A DNA stretch of 6,144 nt from Bacteroidales bacterium Bact_23 (GTDB taxonomy: Bacteria > Bacteroidota > Bacteroidia > Bacteroidales > Lentimicrobiaceae), in the NCBI GenBank assembly GCA_001603685.1, contig LUZO01000380.1:1-6144 (forward strand). The letters run 5' to 3'. Shown in pieces: positions 1 to 6,144 of the stretch. Under the pieces are notes generated by a model. That model saw only the letters and a list, made by a program, of their open reading frames with translations. It was not told the origin of the DNA and did no database searches. A program made the position numbers and the translations under genes. Each line of letters starts with the position of its first letter. Position 1 is the stretch's first letter.

Positions 1-21
1 ACGGAGCCGTAATTGAGGGTG

Positions 22-51
22 CAAAAATACACAATTTTCCGTATTATCAAA
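22..51 (-). promoter_or_regulatory. Bacteroidota-type promoter reading leftward out of the window
   Basis: On the minus strand there is TTTG (48-51), an 18-base spacer, then TATTTTTG (22-29). This is an exact match to the Bacteroidota -7 element TAnnTTTG, with a -33 TTTG at an acceptable distance. Transcription would start near position 15 and run off the left edge, so the gene it serves is not visible. It is arranged divergently to the ATPase gene at 193. The match to the consensus is seen directly; activity is inferred. Confidence 0.6.
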
Positions 52-164
52 TAAAAAATGAGGGAAAATTTAATCATTCTTAAAAAAAACTTCACAAAAT
101 AAAAAAAAGCATCCGTAAGTGGTTTCGGGTTGCCTTTACCTGTAGGTAATTGTGCCAATTTCCT

Positions 165-172
165 TAAATTTG
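165..172 (+). promoter_or_regulatory. -7 promoter element for the HerA-like ATPase gene
   Basis: TAAATTTG is an exact match to the Bacteroidota -7 consensus TAnnTTTG and lies 20 bases before the ATG at 193. Initiation about 7 bases downstream would give a leader of only about 13 bases. I see no convincing -33 TTTG at the usual distance: the nearest TTG triplets are too close (150-152) or too far (130-132). The element is therefore supported only by its -7 half and its position. If real, it excludes an upstream TTG start at 130. Confidence 0.45.
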
Positions 173-192
173 CTCAACCAAAATTCACCATT

Positions 193-1779
193 ATGGCATT
201 TACAGGTTCAGAAACGCTGATAGCAAAATCGGGACACGAACTGCATATCCTGCCCAGAATGGCCAACCGCCATGGCCTCATTACCGGAGCAACCGGAACC
301 GGAAAAACGGTAACCCTTCAGGTGCTGGCTGAATCGTTCAGCATGCAGGGGGTACCGGTATTTATGACCGACATCAAAGGCGATCTTTCGGGTGTAAGCA
401 AACCGGCCGTTCCGGGTTCAAAAATCAAAGAGCGGGTTGAAAAACTTCAGCTCGACGGGTACGAAAACCGCGGTTTCCCCGTCTGTTTCTGGGATGTATT
501 CGGCGAACAGGGGCACCCCATGCGCACTACCATCAGCGAAATGGGGCCGCTGCTGCTATCGCGCCTGCTCAACCTGAACGATACCCAGGAGGGAGTGCTG
601 AACCTGGCCTTTAAAATTGCCGACGACAATAACCTGCTGTTGCTTGATTTTAAGGATATTACCTCGCTGCTGACCTATATAGGCAACAACCGCAACGATT
701 TCACCCTGAGTTACGGAAACATCTCTGCCGCCAGCATTGGCGCCATTCAGCGCAACCTGATGGTGCTGGAGCAGCAGGGTGCTGCCCATTTCTTCGGCGA
801 ACCGGCTTTCGATATTCAGGATCTGATGCAGACCGATGAAAACGGGATGGGAATGCTGAATATTCTGGCTGCCGACCGTCTGATGCAGTCGCCGCGCATC
901 TATGCCACTTTCCTGCTCTGGCTGTTGTCGGAACTGTTCGAACAGCTTCCGGAAGTGGGCGATCCGCAGAAGCCGAAACTGGTGTTCTTTTTCGATGAAG
1001 CGCATCTGCTCTTCAACGAAGCGCCGAAAGTGCTGCTCGAAAAGATTGAGCAGGTAGTCAGGCTGATCCGTTCGAAAGGGGTGGGGGTCTATTTTGTTAC
1101 CCAGAACCCGCTGGATGTGCCCGATACCGTTCTCGGTCAGTTGGGAAACCGCATTCAGCATGCCCTCAGAGCCTATACGCCCCGCGATCAGAAAGCGGTG
1201 AAAACGGCGGCCACCACCTTCCGGGTAAATCCGGCGCTGGATACCGAAAAAGCCATCACCGAACTGGGGGTGGGTGAGGCGCTGGTCTCCTTTCTCGATG
1301 AGAAAGGCATTCCGGCCATGGTGGAAAGGGCCATGATTCTGCCCCCCTGCTCGCAGATCGGGCCGATAACTCCCGAAGAGCGGGCACAGATTATCCGCAA
1401 CTCCCTGCTGTACGGCGTTTACGATGAGGTGGTTGACCGCGAATCGGCCTACGAAATTCTGCAGGAGCGGGTAGCCGAAGCGGTTCGCGTTCAGCAGCAG
1501 GAGGCGCTTGAGGTGCTGAAAAAGAAAGAGGAGGCTGATAAGAAGAAGGAAGAGCTGGCAAAGGCAAAGGAGGAGGCGGCGCTGGCACGCGCTCAGGCCA
1601 CAAGGGAGCGGGCAGAGAGAGCCAGAAAAAAGGCGGAACCGGACATATTCTCTGATTTGTCGAAGCAGATTGGCCGCTCAGCCACCCGGACCATGGGCAA
1701 CGAGCTGGGCCGCAGCCTGATCAGAGGCCTGCTGGGCTCTTTCCTGGGCGGCACTTCGTCGGGAAGGAAAAAAAGATAG
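193..1779 (+). CDS. yjgR: YjgR/DUF853 family HerA-like P-loop ATPase
   Basis: This is a cytoplasmic ATPase of the HerA/FtsK-like fold, 528 residues from the ATG at 193, close to the roughly 500 residues of E. coli YjgR. The Walker A motif GATGTGKT is at residues 32-39. Walker B is the LVFFFDEAHLLF stretch at about 263-274, with the acidic pair D268/E269. It is followed by the conserved VGVYFVTQNP and LGQLGNRIQHALRAYTP segments (about 297-330), which carry a sensor-type glutamine and arginine-finger candidates. Residues about 421-482 are a lysine/glutamate/alanine-rich predicted coiled coil, followed by a glycine-rich basic tail ending in GRKKR. The reading frame can be extended to a TTG at 130, but similarity to YjgR begins only after the internal ATG, and a -7 promoter element lies between the two starts. 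The biological role of YjgR is not established. There is no adjacent nurA, so a HerA-NurA end-resection role is not supported. It is the first of three closely spaced plus-strand genes. Family assignment is firm; function is open. Confidence 0.93.
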   Translation: MAFTGSETLIAKSGHELHILPRMANRHGLITGATGTGKTVTLQVLAESFSMQGVPVFMTDIKGDLSGVSKPAVPGSKIKERVEKLQLDGYENRGFPVCFWDVFGEQGHPMRTTISEMGPLLLSRLLNLNDTQEGVLNLAFKIADDNNLLLLDFKDITSLLTYIGNNRNDFTLSYGNISAASIGAIQRNLMVLEQQGAAHFFGEPAFDIQDLMQTDENGMGMLNILAADRLMQSPRIYATFLLWLLSELFEQLPEVGDPQKPKLVFFFDEAHLLFNEAPKVLLEKIEQVVRLIRSKGVGVYFVTQNPLDVPDTVLGQLGNRIQHALRAYTPRDQKAVKTAATTFRVNPALDTEKAITELGVGEALVSFLDEKGIPAMVERAMILPPCSQIGPITPEERAQIIRNSLLYGVYDEVVDRESAYEILQERVAEAVRVQQQEALEVLKKKEEADKKKEELAKAKEEAALARAQATRERAERARKKAEPDIFSDLSKQIGRSATRTMGNELGRSLIRGLLGSFLGGTSSGRKKR

Positions 1780-1814
1780 CCGGATTTACGGCAGAACCAT
1801 AAAATCAGACAAAC

Positions 1815-2636
1815 ATGGCAGAATATACCCGCGACCGTTTTATCCTGAACGGCGAACTGATTAATACCGCTCATTTTGAACAACGGTTTAACCCGCCGGT
1901 TACCTATGTATATGAAGTGTTCAGAGCAGCCGAAGGAAAAGCACTTTTCCTGGAGGATCATCTGGAACGGTTTTATCATACCGCCGGACTTGCAGCCATT
2001 GACCCGGGAATTGATGCCGGAGCACTTACCGTGTTGATTTACTTGCTGATAAATAATAATCCCGAAGGGGAGGGAAACATAAAGATTGCAATGTACCGCG
2101 ATGTGGAACAGCAGCTTCAAGTTTTTATTTACTACACCCCGCATGTTTATCCTACTCAAAAGCAGTACACCGAAGGGGTGGACACCGAACTGCTCTCCGC
2201 CGAGCGCAACAACCCCAATGCCAAGGTAATGGATACGGTGTTGCGCAAATCAACCGACCAGATGAAGGAGGACCTGGAGATTTACGAAGTGCTGCTGGTT
2301 GACCGCAACGGTTTCGTTACAGAAGGAAGCCGCTCAAATCTCTTTTTCATCAAAGACGGCGTGCTGATCACCCCGCCGGCCGATACCGTGCTGGAAGGCA
2401 TCACCCGCAAGCAGATCATCAGCCTGGCAAAGGAGAACCACATTCCGCTGGTAGAAGAGAAGGTACGGGCGGTTGAGATCGACCAGTACGATGCGCTGTT
2501 TATATCAGGCACCTCTCGCAGGGTTTTGCCCGTAAAACGGGTAAATGCCATGAAATTCAAAGTATCGGATCCGCTGATCAGAAAGCTGCAGCAACTTTTT
2601 GAGAAAAAAGTCGCCGAATACCTGAAGAAGGCATAG
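1815..2636 (+). CDS. Fold-type IV PLP-dependent aminotransferase (BCAT / D-amino acid transaminase / aminodeoxychorismate lyase family)
   Basis: A 273-residue cytoplasmic enzyme of aminotransferase class IV, a typical length. The N-terminal part has YVYEVFR (31-37) and the LEDHLERF motif (47-53). The likely Schiff-base lysine is K137 in NAKVMD. The glutamate that contacts the PLP ring nitrogen is E170 in GFVTEGSRSN; the 33-residue spacing matches E. coli PabC (K140/E173). Cofactor phosphate-binding segments follow as LEGITRKQ (193-200) and FISGTSRRVLPV (229-240). Members of this family act as branched-chain aminotransferases, D-amino acid transaminases or 4-amino-4-deoxychorismate lyases, and short motifs do not separate them reliably. 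There is no neighbouring pabA/pabB or ilv gene to decide. The ATG at 1815 follows an A-rich leader without Shine-Dalgarno, 35 bases after the ATPase stop, so cotranscription is likely. The fold and catalytic residues are clear; the substrate is unknown. Confidence 0.9.
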   Translation: MAEYTRDRFILNGELINTAHFEQRFNPPVTYVYEVFRAAEGKALFLEDHLERFYHTAGLAAIDPGIDAGALTVLIYLLINNNPEGEGNIKIAMYRDVEQQLQVFIYYTPHVYPTQKQYTEGVDTELLSAERNNPNAKVMDTVLRKSTDQMKEDLEIYEVLLVDRNGFVTEGSRSNLFFIKDGVLITPPADTVLEGITRKQIISLAKENHIPLVEEKVRAVEIDQYDALFISGTSRRVLPVKRVNAMKFKVSDPLIRKLQQLFEKKVAEYLKKA

Positions 2637-2690
2637 AAATGTTTTTTCCGTACCATCACCTTATTTGCTTCAATTACCTTAAACAACACA

Positions 2691-3332
2691 ATGGCAGACC
2701 AAAATCAAATTGATGCCATATTTTTCGATATGGACGGCACCCTTTGGGATGGCGTGGAATGTTATGCTCAGGGTTTTAACGACTATTTTAAATCCCGTAA
2801 CATTGCCAAACGCTTTACCCGTTACGATCTGTACGGTTTTATGGGGCTGGAAGAGGAAAAATACCTTCAGCAGACCATACCGGAAATCCCCGCCGGGCAA
2901 CGAAAAGCGGTTTACCGGGAAGTAATTGAATATCAATATGCCAACATCCGGAAAAATGGCGGCGTGCTGTATCCGTATGTAAAAGAAGGGTTGAAACAGC
3001 TTAGCGAAAAGTACAAATTGTTTATTGTAAGCAACTGTGCGGAGTTTACCATTAAGTATTTTATGGAATGGGCAGGAATTGAGCCGTACATCACCGACAG
3101 TATGGCCCACGCCGCGAACTTTAAACCTAAAAACGAAAACATCCGCTATCTGATTGATAAATACGCCATTACAAATCCAATCTATGTAGGCGATACCCAC
3201 TCGGACGGCGAGCAGGCACGGCTGGCCGGCATCCCCTTTGTATTTGTAAGCTACGGCTTTGGCTCCACCGATAAATACGATCTGAAGTTTGATTCATTTA
3301 AGGAGTTGGCGGTGGGGATTGGGGATTTGTGA
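2691..3332 (+). CDS. HAD-superfamily hydrolase (phosphoglycolate phosphatase-like)
   Basis: A 213-residue haloacid dehalogenase-type hydrolase, probably a small-molecule phosphatase in the cytoplasm. Motif I is FFDMDGTLWD, with nucleophile D13 and acid/base D15. Motif II is the serine S114 in LFIVSNC. Motif III is a lysine in NFKPKNENI (K145 most likely). Motif IV is YVGDTHSDGEQA, with Mg2+-binding D168 and D172. The region between motifs I and II (about residues 20-95) is a helical cap of C1 type, which places the protein in the phosphoglycolate phosphatase / beta-phosphoglucomutase-like subgroup. The substrate cannot be predicted. The ATG at 2691 lies 54 bases after the aminotransferase stop. 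That gap has only a degenerate promoter-like CTTATTTG (2660-2667), so readthrough from upstream is plausible. All four catalytic motifs are intact. Confidence 0.9.
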   Translation: MADQNQIDAIFFDMDGTLWDGVECYAQGFNDYFKSRNIAKRFTRYDLYGFMGLEEEKYLQQTIPEIPAGQRKAVYREVIEYQYANIRKNGGVLYPYVKEGLKQLSEKYKLFIVSNCAEFTIKYFMEWAGIEPYITDSMAHAANFKPKNENIRYLIDKYAITNPIYVGDTHSDGEQARLAGIPFVFVSYGFGSTDKYDLKFDSFKELAVGIGDL

Positions 3333-3439
3333 TTATAGGATTCATGAATTCATTGAGGAATAAGATGCGGCTTCAGCCCATTCAGGAGGTAAACAGTATT
3401 AACCAACGCACACCACTTTCGCAGAACAATATAAACGGG
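3333..3439. other. Convergent intergenic gap without a recognisable terminator
   Basis: This 107-base gap separates the converging HAD hydrolase and fsr genes. It contains small palindromic words around 3341-3354 (ATTCATGAAT overlapping ATGAATTCAT), but I find no GC-rich stem followed by a T-tract on either strand. How the two transcription units end is not evident from sequence. Confidence 0.5.
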
Positions 3440-4630
3440 CTATCGGACTGCCTGTACGCTTTTCAGATTTGGCAGGAAATAGGCAATCGCTCCCAAAAGA
3501 GGAAGGAAGGCGGTTATGTGATACACAAAGTTGACACTCGTTAAATCTGCCACAAAGCCGAGTACGGCAGAGCCCAATCCGCCCATTCCGAAGGCAAAGC
3601 CATAAAACAGCCCGGATACCATGCCCAGCTTTCTGGGCAGCAACTCCTGCGCATATACGATAATCGCCGGAAAGGCCGATGAAATTGTCAATCCGATAAT
3701 AACGATGAATATGGCCGTAAAGGTTGCATTCAGATAAGGCAAGGCCAGTGTGAAAGGTGCGGCGCCAAGAATGGAAAACCAGATAACGGGCTTGCGCCCG
3801 AACCGGTCGCCAAAGTATCCGCCCAGCAGCGTGCCCATTGCAGCGGCAATCAGGTAGTAGAAAAGATAAACCTGGGCTTTAACCTCGGTGAAATGAAATT
3901 TATCCAGGGTATAAAACTGAAAATAACTGGTGATGCTTGCGGTGTAGAAATATTTGGAGAAAATCAGAATCAGCAATATTGCCACAGACATTCTGATCTT
4001 TCGGGGTGACAGGTCGGGCGGCTGAACTGTTTTCTGCTTTGTGTTCAGCGAAACCCGGATTACCGCTTTGCGCCAGATGGCGATATAAACCAGAATTGCC
4101 ATTGCAACGAGTGCAAAACTCAAAAACCATATAATATGCCGTTGCCCGTTCGGAACCACAATAAGTGCCACAAGAAGTGGTGAAATTGCCACTCCGGTAT
4201 TTCCGCCAATCTGGAAAATGGATTGCGCCGTGCTCCGTTTCCCGCCAGATGCCAGAAAAGCAATTCGTGCAGACTCGGGATGAAACACCGATGAACCGAC
4301 TCCCACCAGCGTCGCTCCGGTTAAAATCCACAGATAGGAAGGTGCAAAGGCAAGCGTTACAATTCCCATCGACGAGAAAAACATGCCCACAACCTGTGAA
4401 AATGGTTTTGGGTGCTTATCCGTATAGATTCCCACAAGCGGTTGAAATATAGATGCGGAGAGCTGAAAACACAGGGTGATGATTCCAATCTGAACCATCG
4501 ACAGGCTGAACTTCTGTTCCAGTTGCGGATATATTGCAGGTATAACACCCTGAATCAGGTCGTTAAAAGCGTGGGCAAGCGAGACAGCAACAAGTACGGG
4601 ATAGGCTGTCCTTTTCAGGTCTATGTTCAA
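3440..4630 (-). CDS. fsr: Fsr-type MFS transporter (fosmidomycin resistance protein family)
   Basis: A 396-residue inner-membrane major facilitator with about 12 hydrophobic segments. It resembles E. coli Fsr (406 residues) along its whole length, and Fsr exports the MEP-pathway inhibitor fosmidomycin. Shared segments include VGVGSSVFHPES (109-120), AQSIFQIGGN (135-144), LLILIFSKYFYTASI (219-233), a motif-A-like GGYFGDRFGRKPVIW (270-284), and VYAQELLP through SGLFYGFAFGMGGLG (325-353). The first motif-A equivalent is reduced to GIYTDKHPKP (67-76). The start is TTG at 4630: an in-frame TAG at 4642-4640 leaves no ATG upstream, and the next Met (residue 45) would remove the first membrane helix. 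The N terminus is about 14 residues shorter than in E. coli, before the conserved SLAHAFND. It has its own -7 promoter element upstream and is insulated from the preceding minus-strand gene by a terminator. Family identity is very likely; the natural substrate may not be fosmidomycin. Confidence 0.92.
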   Translation of the reverse strand: MNIDLKRTAYPVLVAVSLAHAFNDLIQGVIPAIYPQLEQKFSLSMVQIGIITLCFQLSASIFQPLVGIYTDKHPKPFSQVVGMFFSSMGIVTLAFAPSYLWILTGATLVGVGSSVFHPESARIAFLASGGKRSTAQSIFQIGGNTGVAISPLLVALIVVPNGQRHIIWFLSFALVAMAILVYIAIWRKAVIRVSLNTKQKTVQPPDLSPRKIRMSVAILLILIFSKYFYTASITSYFQFYTLDKFHFTEVKAQVYLFYYLIAAAMGTLLGGYFGDRFGRKPVIWFSILGAAPFTLALPYLNATFTAIFIVIIGLTISSAFPAIIVYAQELLPRKLGMVSGLFYGFAFGMGGLGSAVLGFVADLTSVNFVYHITAFLPLLGAIAYFLPNLKSVQAVR

Positions 4631-4682
4631 AGTCGTATCCTAGTAATGATGATCAACCGAGACCATCGGATTAACAAACCGA

Positions 4683-4690
4683 CAAAAATA
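4683..4690 (-). promoter_or_regulatory. -7 promoter element for fsr
   Basis: Read on the minus strand this is TATTTTTG, an exact TAnnTTTG match, 52 bases upstream of the TTG start codon. It predicts a leader of about 45 bases. No clear TTG/TTTG -33 element is present at the expected distance upstream. Its place downstream of an intrinsic terminator supports independent transcription of fsr. Confidence 0.45.
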
Positions 4691-4761
4691 GATATTTTCA
4701 TTTTTGCATTTGTTGGCCATTCTTGAAAAAAAGATGAATGCATCAACAAAAATGAAAAACC

Positions 4762-4792
4762 AAAAAAGCCTCTCCGCAACGGAAAGGCTTTT
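4762..4792 (-). terminator. Intrinsic terminator of the alpha-oxoamine synthase-like gene
   Basis: A 13-bp hairpin: arms at 4764-4776 and 4780-4792 with a 3-base loop. It lies 23 bases after the stop codon at 4816. On the minus strand all pairs form, with one G-U wobble, and the stem runs into a six-base T-tract, then GG and more T. On the plus strand the same position is a C-A mismatch, so the structure is best suited to minus-strand transcription. That matches the gene it follows. Confidence 0.88.
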
Positions 4793-4815
4793 CTGAAAAA
4801 GGTATAGTTACTCAA

Positions 4816-6063
4816 CTAAAGGGTTGAAATATCGTACATTACATTTTCGTAGGCTCCTTCGCTCAGTTTCTGTCTTACTTCCTCGTAAGCCTTGATGGTG
4901 TAGTTCACATCCTCGAGGGTATGAACGGCGGTGGGGATCAGGCGGAGCAGAATTACGCCCTTGGGTACCACCGGATAAGCTACGATGGAGCAGAAGATGC
5001 CGTAGTTCTCGCGAAGGTCAACGGTGATTTGCGTAGCTTCGGGAACGCCGCCCTGAAGGATAACCGGAGTAACCGGGGTGGATGCTTTTCCGAGGTCGAA
5101 GCCGGCAGCTTTCAGTCCTCCCTGCAGGGCATTTACGATCTTCCAAAGGTTGTCTTTCAGTTCGGGATGCTTGCGGATAAGCTCCAGTCGCTTCAGCGAG
5201 CCGATAACCATCGGCATGGGCAGCGATTTGGCGAAAGTCTGCGAGCGCATGTTATGTTTCAGGTAGTCAACGATATCGGCCCTGGTAGCGACAAAGGCGC
5301 CGATTCCGGCCATGGCTTTGGCGAAGGTTCCGAAGTAGATATCCACGCCGTCCATAACGCCCTGCTCCTCGTGGGTTCCGGCGCCGGTAGCACCCATGGT
5401 ACCAAATCCGTGAGCGTCGTCAACCAGCAGTCTGAAGTTGAACTCCTTCTTCAGCGCAACAATCTCTTTCAGGTTGCCCTGGTCGCCGGTCATTCCGAAA
5501 ACGCCTTCGGTAATCACCAGAATACCGCCGCCGGTCTCTTCAACCAGTTTCTGGGCGCGCTGAAGCTGAACCTTCAGGTTTTCGATGTTGTTGTGCGGAT
5601 ATACAAAGCGTTTTCCCATGTGCAGGCGGGCACCGTCGATGATACAGGCGTGGGATTCGCTGTCGTAAACAATCACATCGTGACGGTCAACCAGCGAATC
5701 GATGATGGAAACCATTCCCTGATAGCCGTAATTCAGCAGGAAGGCATCCTCCTTGCCAACGAAATCGGCCAGTTCGCGCTCAAGCTGTTCGTGATATTTG
5801 GTCTGACCCGACATCATGCGGGCACCCATCGGATAGGCAAGGCCCCAGTCCCTGGCAGCTTTTGCGTCAGCTTCACGGACTTCAGGATGGTTGGCAAGTC
5901 CAAGGTAGTTGTTCAGACTCCATACCAGCACCTCTTTTCCCCTGAATTTCATGTGGCTGCCAATTTCACCTTCAAGCTTGGGGAACATAAAATAGCCGTC
6001 AGCACGATCGGCATAGATCCCTAAAGGACCTAAATTCCGGACTCTTTTTTCGAAAATATCCAC
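4816..6063 (-). CDS. Alpha-oxoamine synthase-family PLP enzyme (serine palmitoyltransferase / cysteate acyltransferase / AONS-like)
   Basis: A 415-residue fold-type I PLP enzyme of the alpha-oxoamine synthase group. This group joins an amino acid to an acyl-CoA or acyl-ACP with loss of CO2. The predicted Schiff-base lysine is K249 in FGTFAKAMAG. D215 and H218 in LLVDDAHGFG bind the cofactor ring. H138 in SESHACIIDGARL is the stacking histidine. R374 in GVILLRLIPTAVHTLED aligns with the substrate-carboxylate arginine. The glycine-rich GSG-type segment of many relatives is replaced by YPMGARMMSG (77-86). It resembles the second, roughly 415-residue Bacteroidota paralogue, usually annotated only as class I/II aminotransferase, more than the roughly 394-residue Bacteroides serine palmitoyltransferase. 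Sphingolipid, sulfonolipid (cysteate) and other acyl-condensation roles are all possible. No bio or tdh gene is next to it. The start is GTG at 6063: an in-frame TAA at 6078-6076 leaves no ATG, and the family N terminus begins here (MDIFEKR). It is soluble, probably monocistronic, with its own promoter and terminator. Confidence 0.9.
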   Translation of the reverse strand: MDIFEKRVRNLGPLGIYADRADGYFMFPKLEGEIGSHMKFRGKEVLVWSLNNYLGLANHPEVREADAKAARDWGLAYPMGARMMSGQTKYHEQLERELADFVGKEDAFLLNYGYQGMVSIIDSLVDRHDVIVYDSESHACIIDGARLHMGKRFVYPHNNIENLKVQLQRAQKLVEETGGGILVITEGVFGMTGDQGNLKEIVALKKEFNFRLLVDDAHGFGTMGATGAGTHEEQGVMDGVDIYFGTFAKAMAGIGAFVATRADIVDYLKHNMRSQTFAKSLPMPMVIGSLKRLELIRKHPELKDNLWKIVNALQGGLKAAGFDLGKASTPVTPVILQGGVPEATQITVDLRENYGIFCSIVAYPVVPKGVILLRLIPTAVHTLEDVNYTIKAYEEVRQKLSEGAYENVMYDISTL

Positions 6064-6106
6064 GATATCAGTATTTTAATTGTTTATAATTTGCTAAAAA
6101 ACGGTG

Positions 6107-6114
6107 CAAAGCTA
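6107..6114 (-). promoter_or_regulatory. -7 promoter element for the alpha-oxoamine synthase-like gene
   Basis: On the minus strand this reads TAGCTTTG, an exact TAnnTTTG match, 43 bases upstream of the GTG start. It predicts a leader of about 37 bases. The -33 region has only a near match (TTC about 16 bases upstream), so support comes mainly from the -7 element and its position in an otherwise AT-rich gap. Confidence 0.5.
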
Positions 6115-6144
6115 TGGAAATTTGGATAATGAACGGTACCGCAC

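Noticed and set aside
556..1161. A 201-codon minus-strand frame inside the HerA-like ATPase gene
   Set aside because: It lies wholly antisense to the conserved ATPase core, including the Walker B region, and has no recognisable domain or upstream signal.
1593..2159. A 188-codon minus-strand frame spanning the ATPase/aminotransferase junction
   Set aside because: It crosses two well-supported plus-strand genes, with no recognisable domain; a reverse-frame shadow.
2660..2667. CTTATTTG before the HAD hydrolase gene as a possible -7 promoter element
   Set aside because: It has two mismatches to TAnnTTTG, both in the TA pair, and no good -33 partner. Too weak to list as a promoter.
3305..3325. 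A G-rich run at the end of the HAD gene as a possible G-quadruplex
   Set aside because: Two of its four G-runs are only two bases long, and it lies within coding sequence; no regulatory context.
3329..3544. A 71-codon plus-strand frame whose GTG overlaps the TGA of the HAD gene (GTGA), as in translational coupling
   Set aside because: About half of it is antisense to the conserved C terminus of fsr, and the product resembles no family I know. The overlap is probably chance; conservation in relatives would be needed to revive it.
4921..6024. A long plus-strand open frame (367 codons) antisense to the alpha-oxoamine synthase-like gene
   Set aside because: It is the mirror of a well-conserved PLP enzyme. 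Its translation shows no recognisable domain and is rich in the H, Q, N and V expected from reverse-frame reading. No promoter element or start context supports it.

Overview
The window looks like ordinary chromosome from a member of the Bacteroidota. The evidence is the promoter grammar: several gene-upstream gaps carry the Bacteroidota -7 element TAnnTTTG, and start codons are preceded by A-rich sequence without Shine-Dalgarno motifs. The protein families also fit, notably a Bacteroidota-type alpha-oxoamine synthase paralogue. I cannot name genus or species.

Layout. Positions 1-192 are an AT-rich intergenic region. It holds a good promoter reading leftward out of the window and a -7 element just before the first gene. 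Three plus-strand genes follow with short gaps of 35 and 54 bases: a YjgR/DUF853 HerA-like ATPase (193-1779), a fold-type IV PLP aminotransferase (1815-2636) and a HAD-superfamily hydrolase (2691-3332). They could be cotranscribed, but their functions do not form an obvious pathway. A 107-base convergent gap separates them from two minus-strand genes. The first of these in coordinate order is an Fsr-type fosmidomycin-resistance MFS transporter (3440-4630). The second is a fold-type I PLP enzyme of the alpha-oxoamine synthase / serine palmitoyltransferase-like group (4816-6063). A strong intrinsic terminator (4762-4792) and a -7 element (4683-4690) lie between them, so they are probably separate transcription units.

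How the genes work together. I see no single system. The clearest functional statements are an efflux transporter close to E. coli Fsr and an enzyme that probably condenses an amino acid with an acyl thioester. In Bacteroidota that chemistry starts sphingolipid or sulfonolipid synthesis, but the substrate here cannot be read from the sequence. Both minus-strand genes start on non-ATG codons (TTG and GTG), and in-frame stops immediately upstream leave no ATG alternative. No tRNA, rRNA, CRISPR array, insertion sequence or defence system was found, and I do not think the window contains a previously undescribed system.
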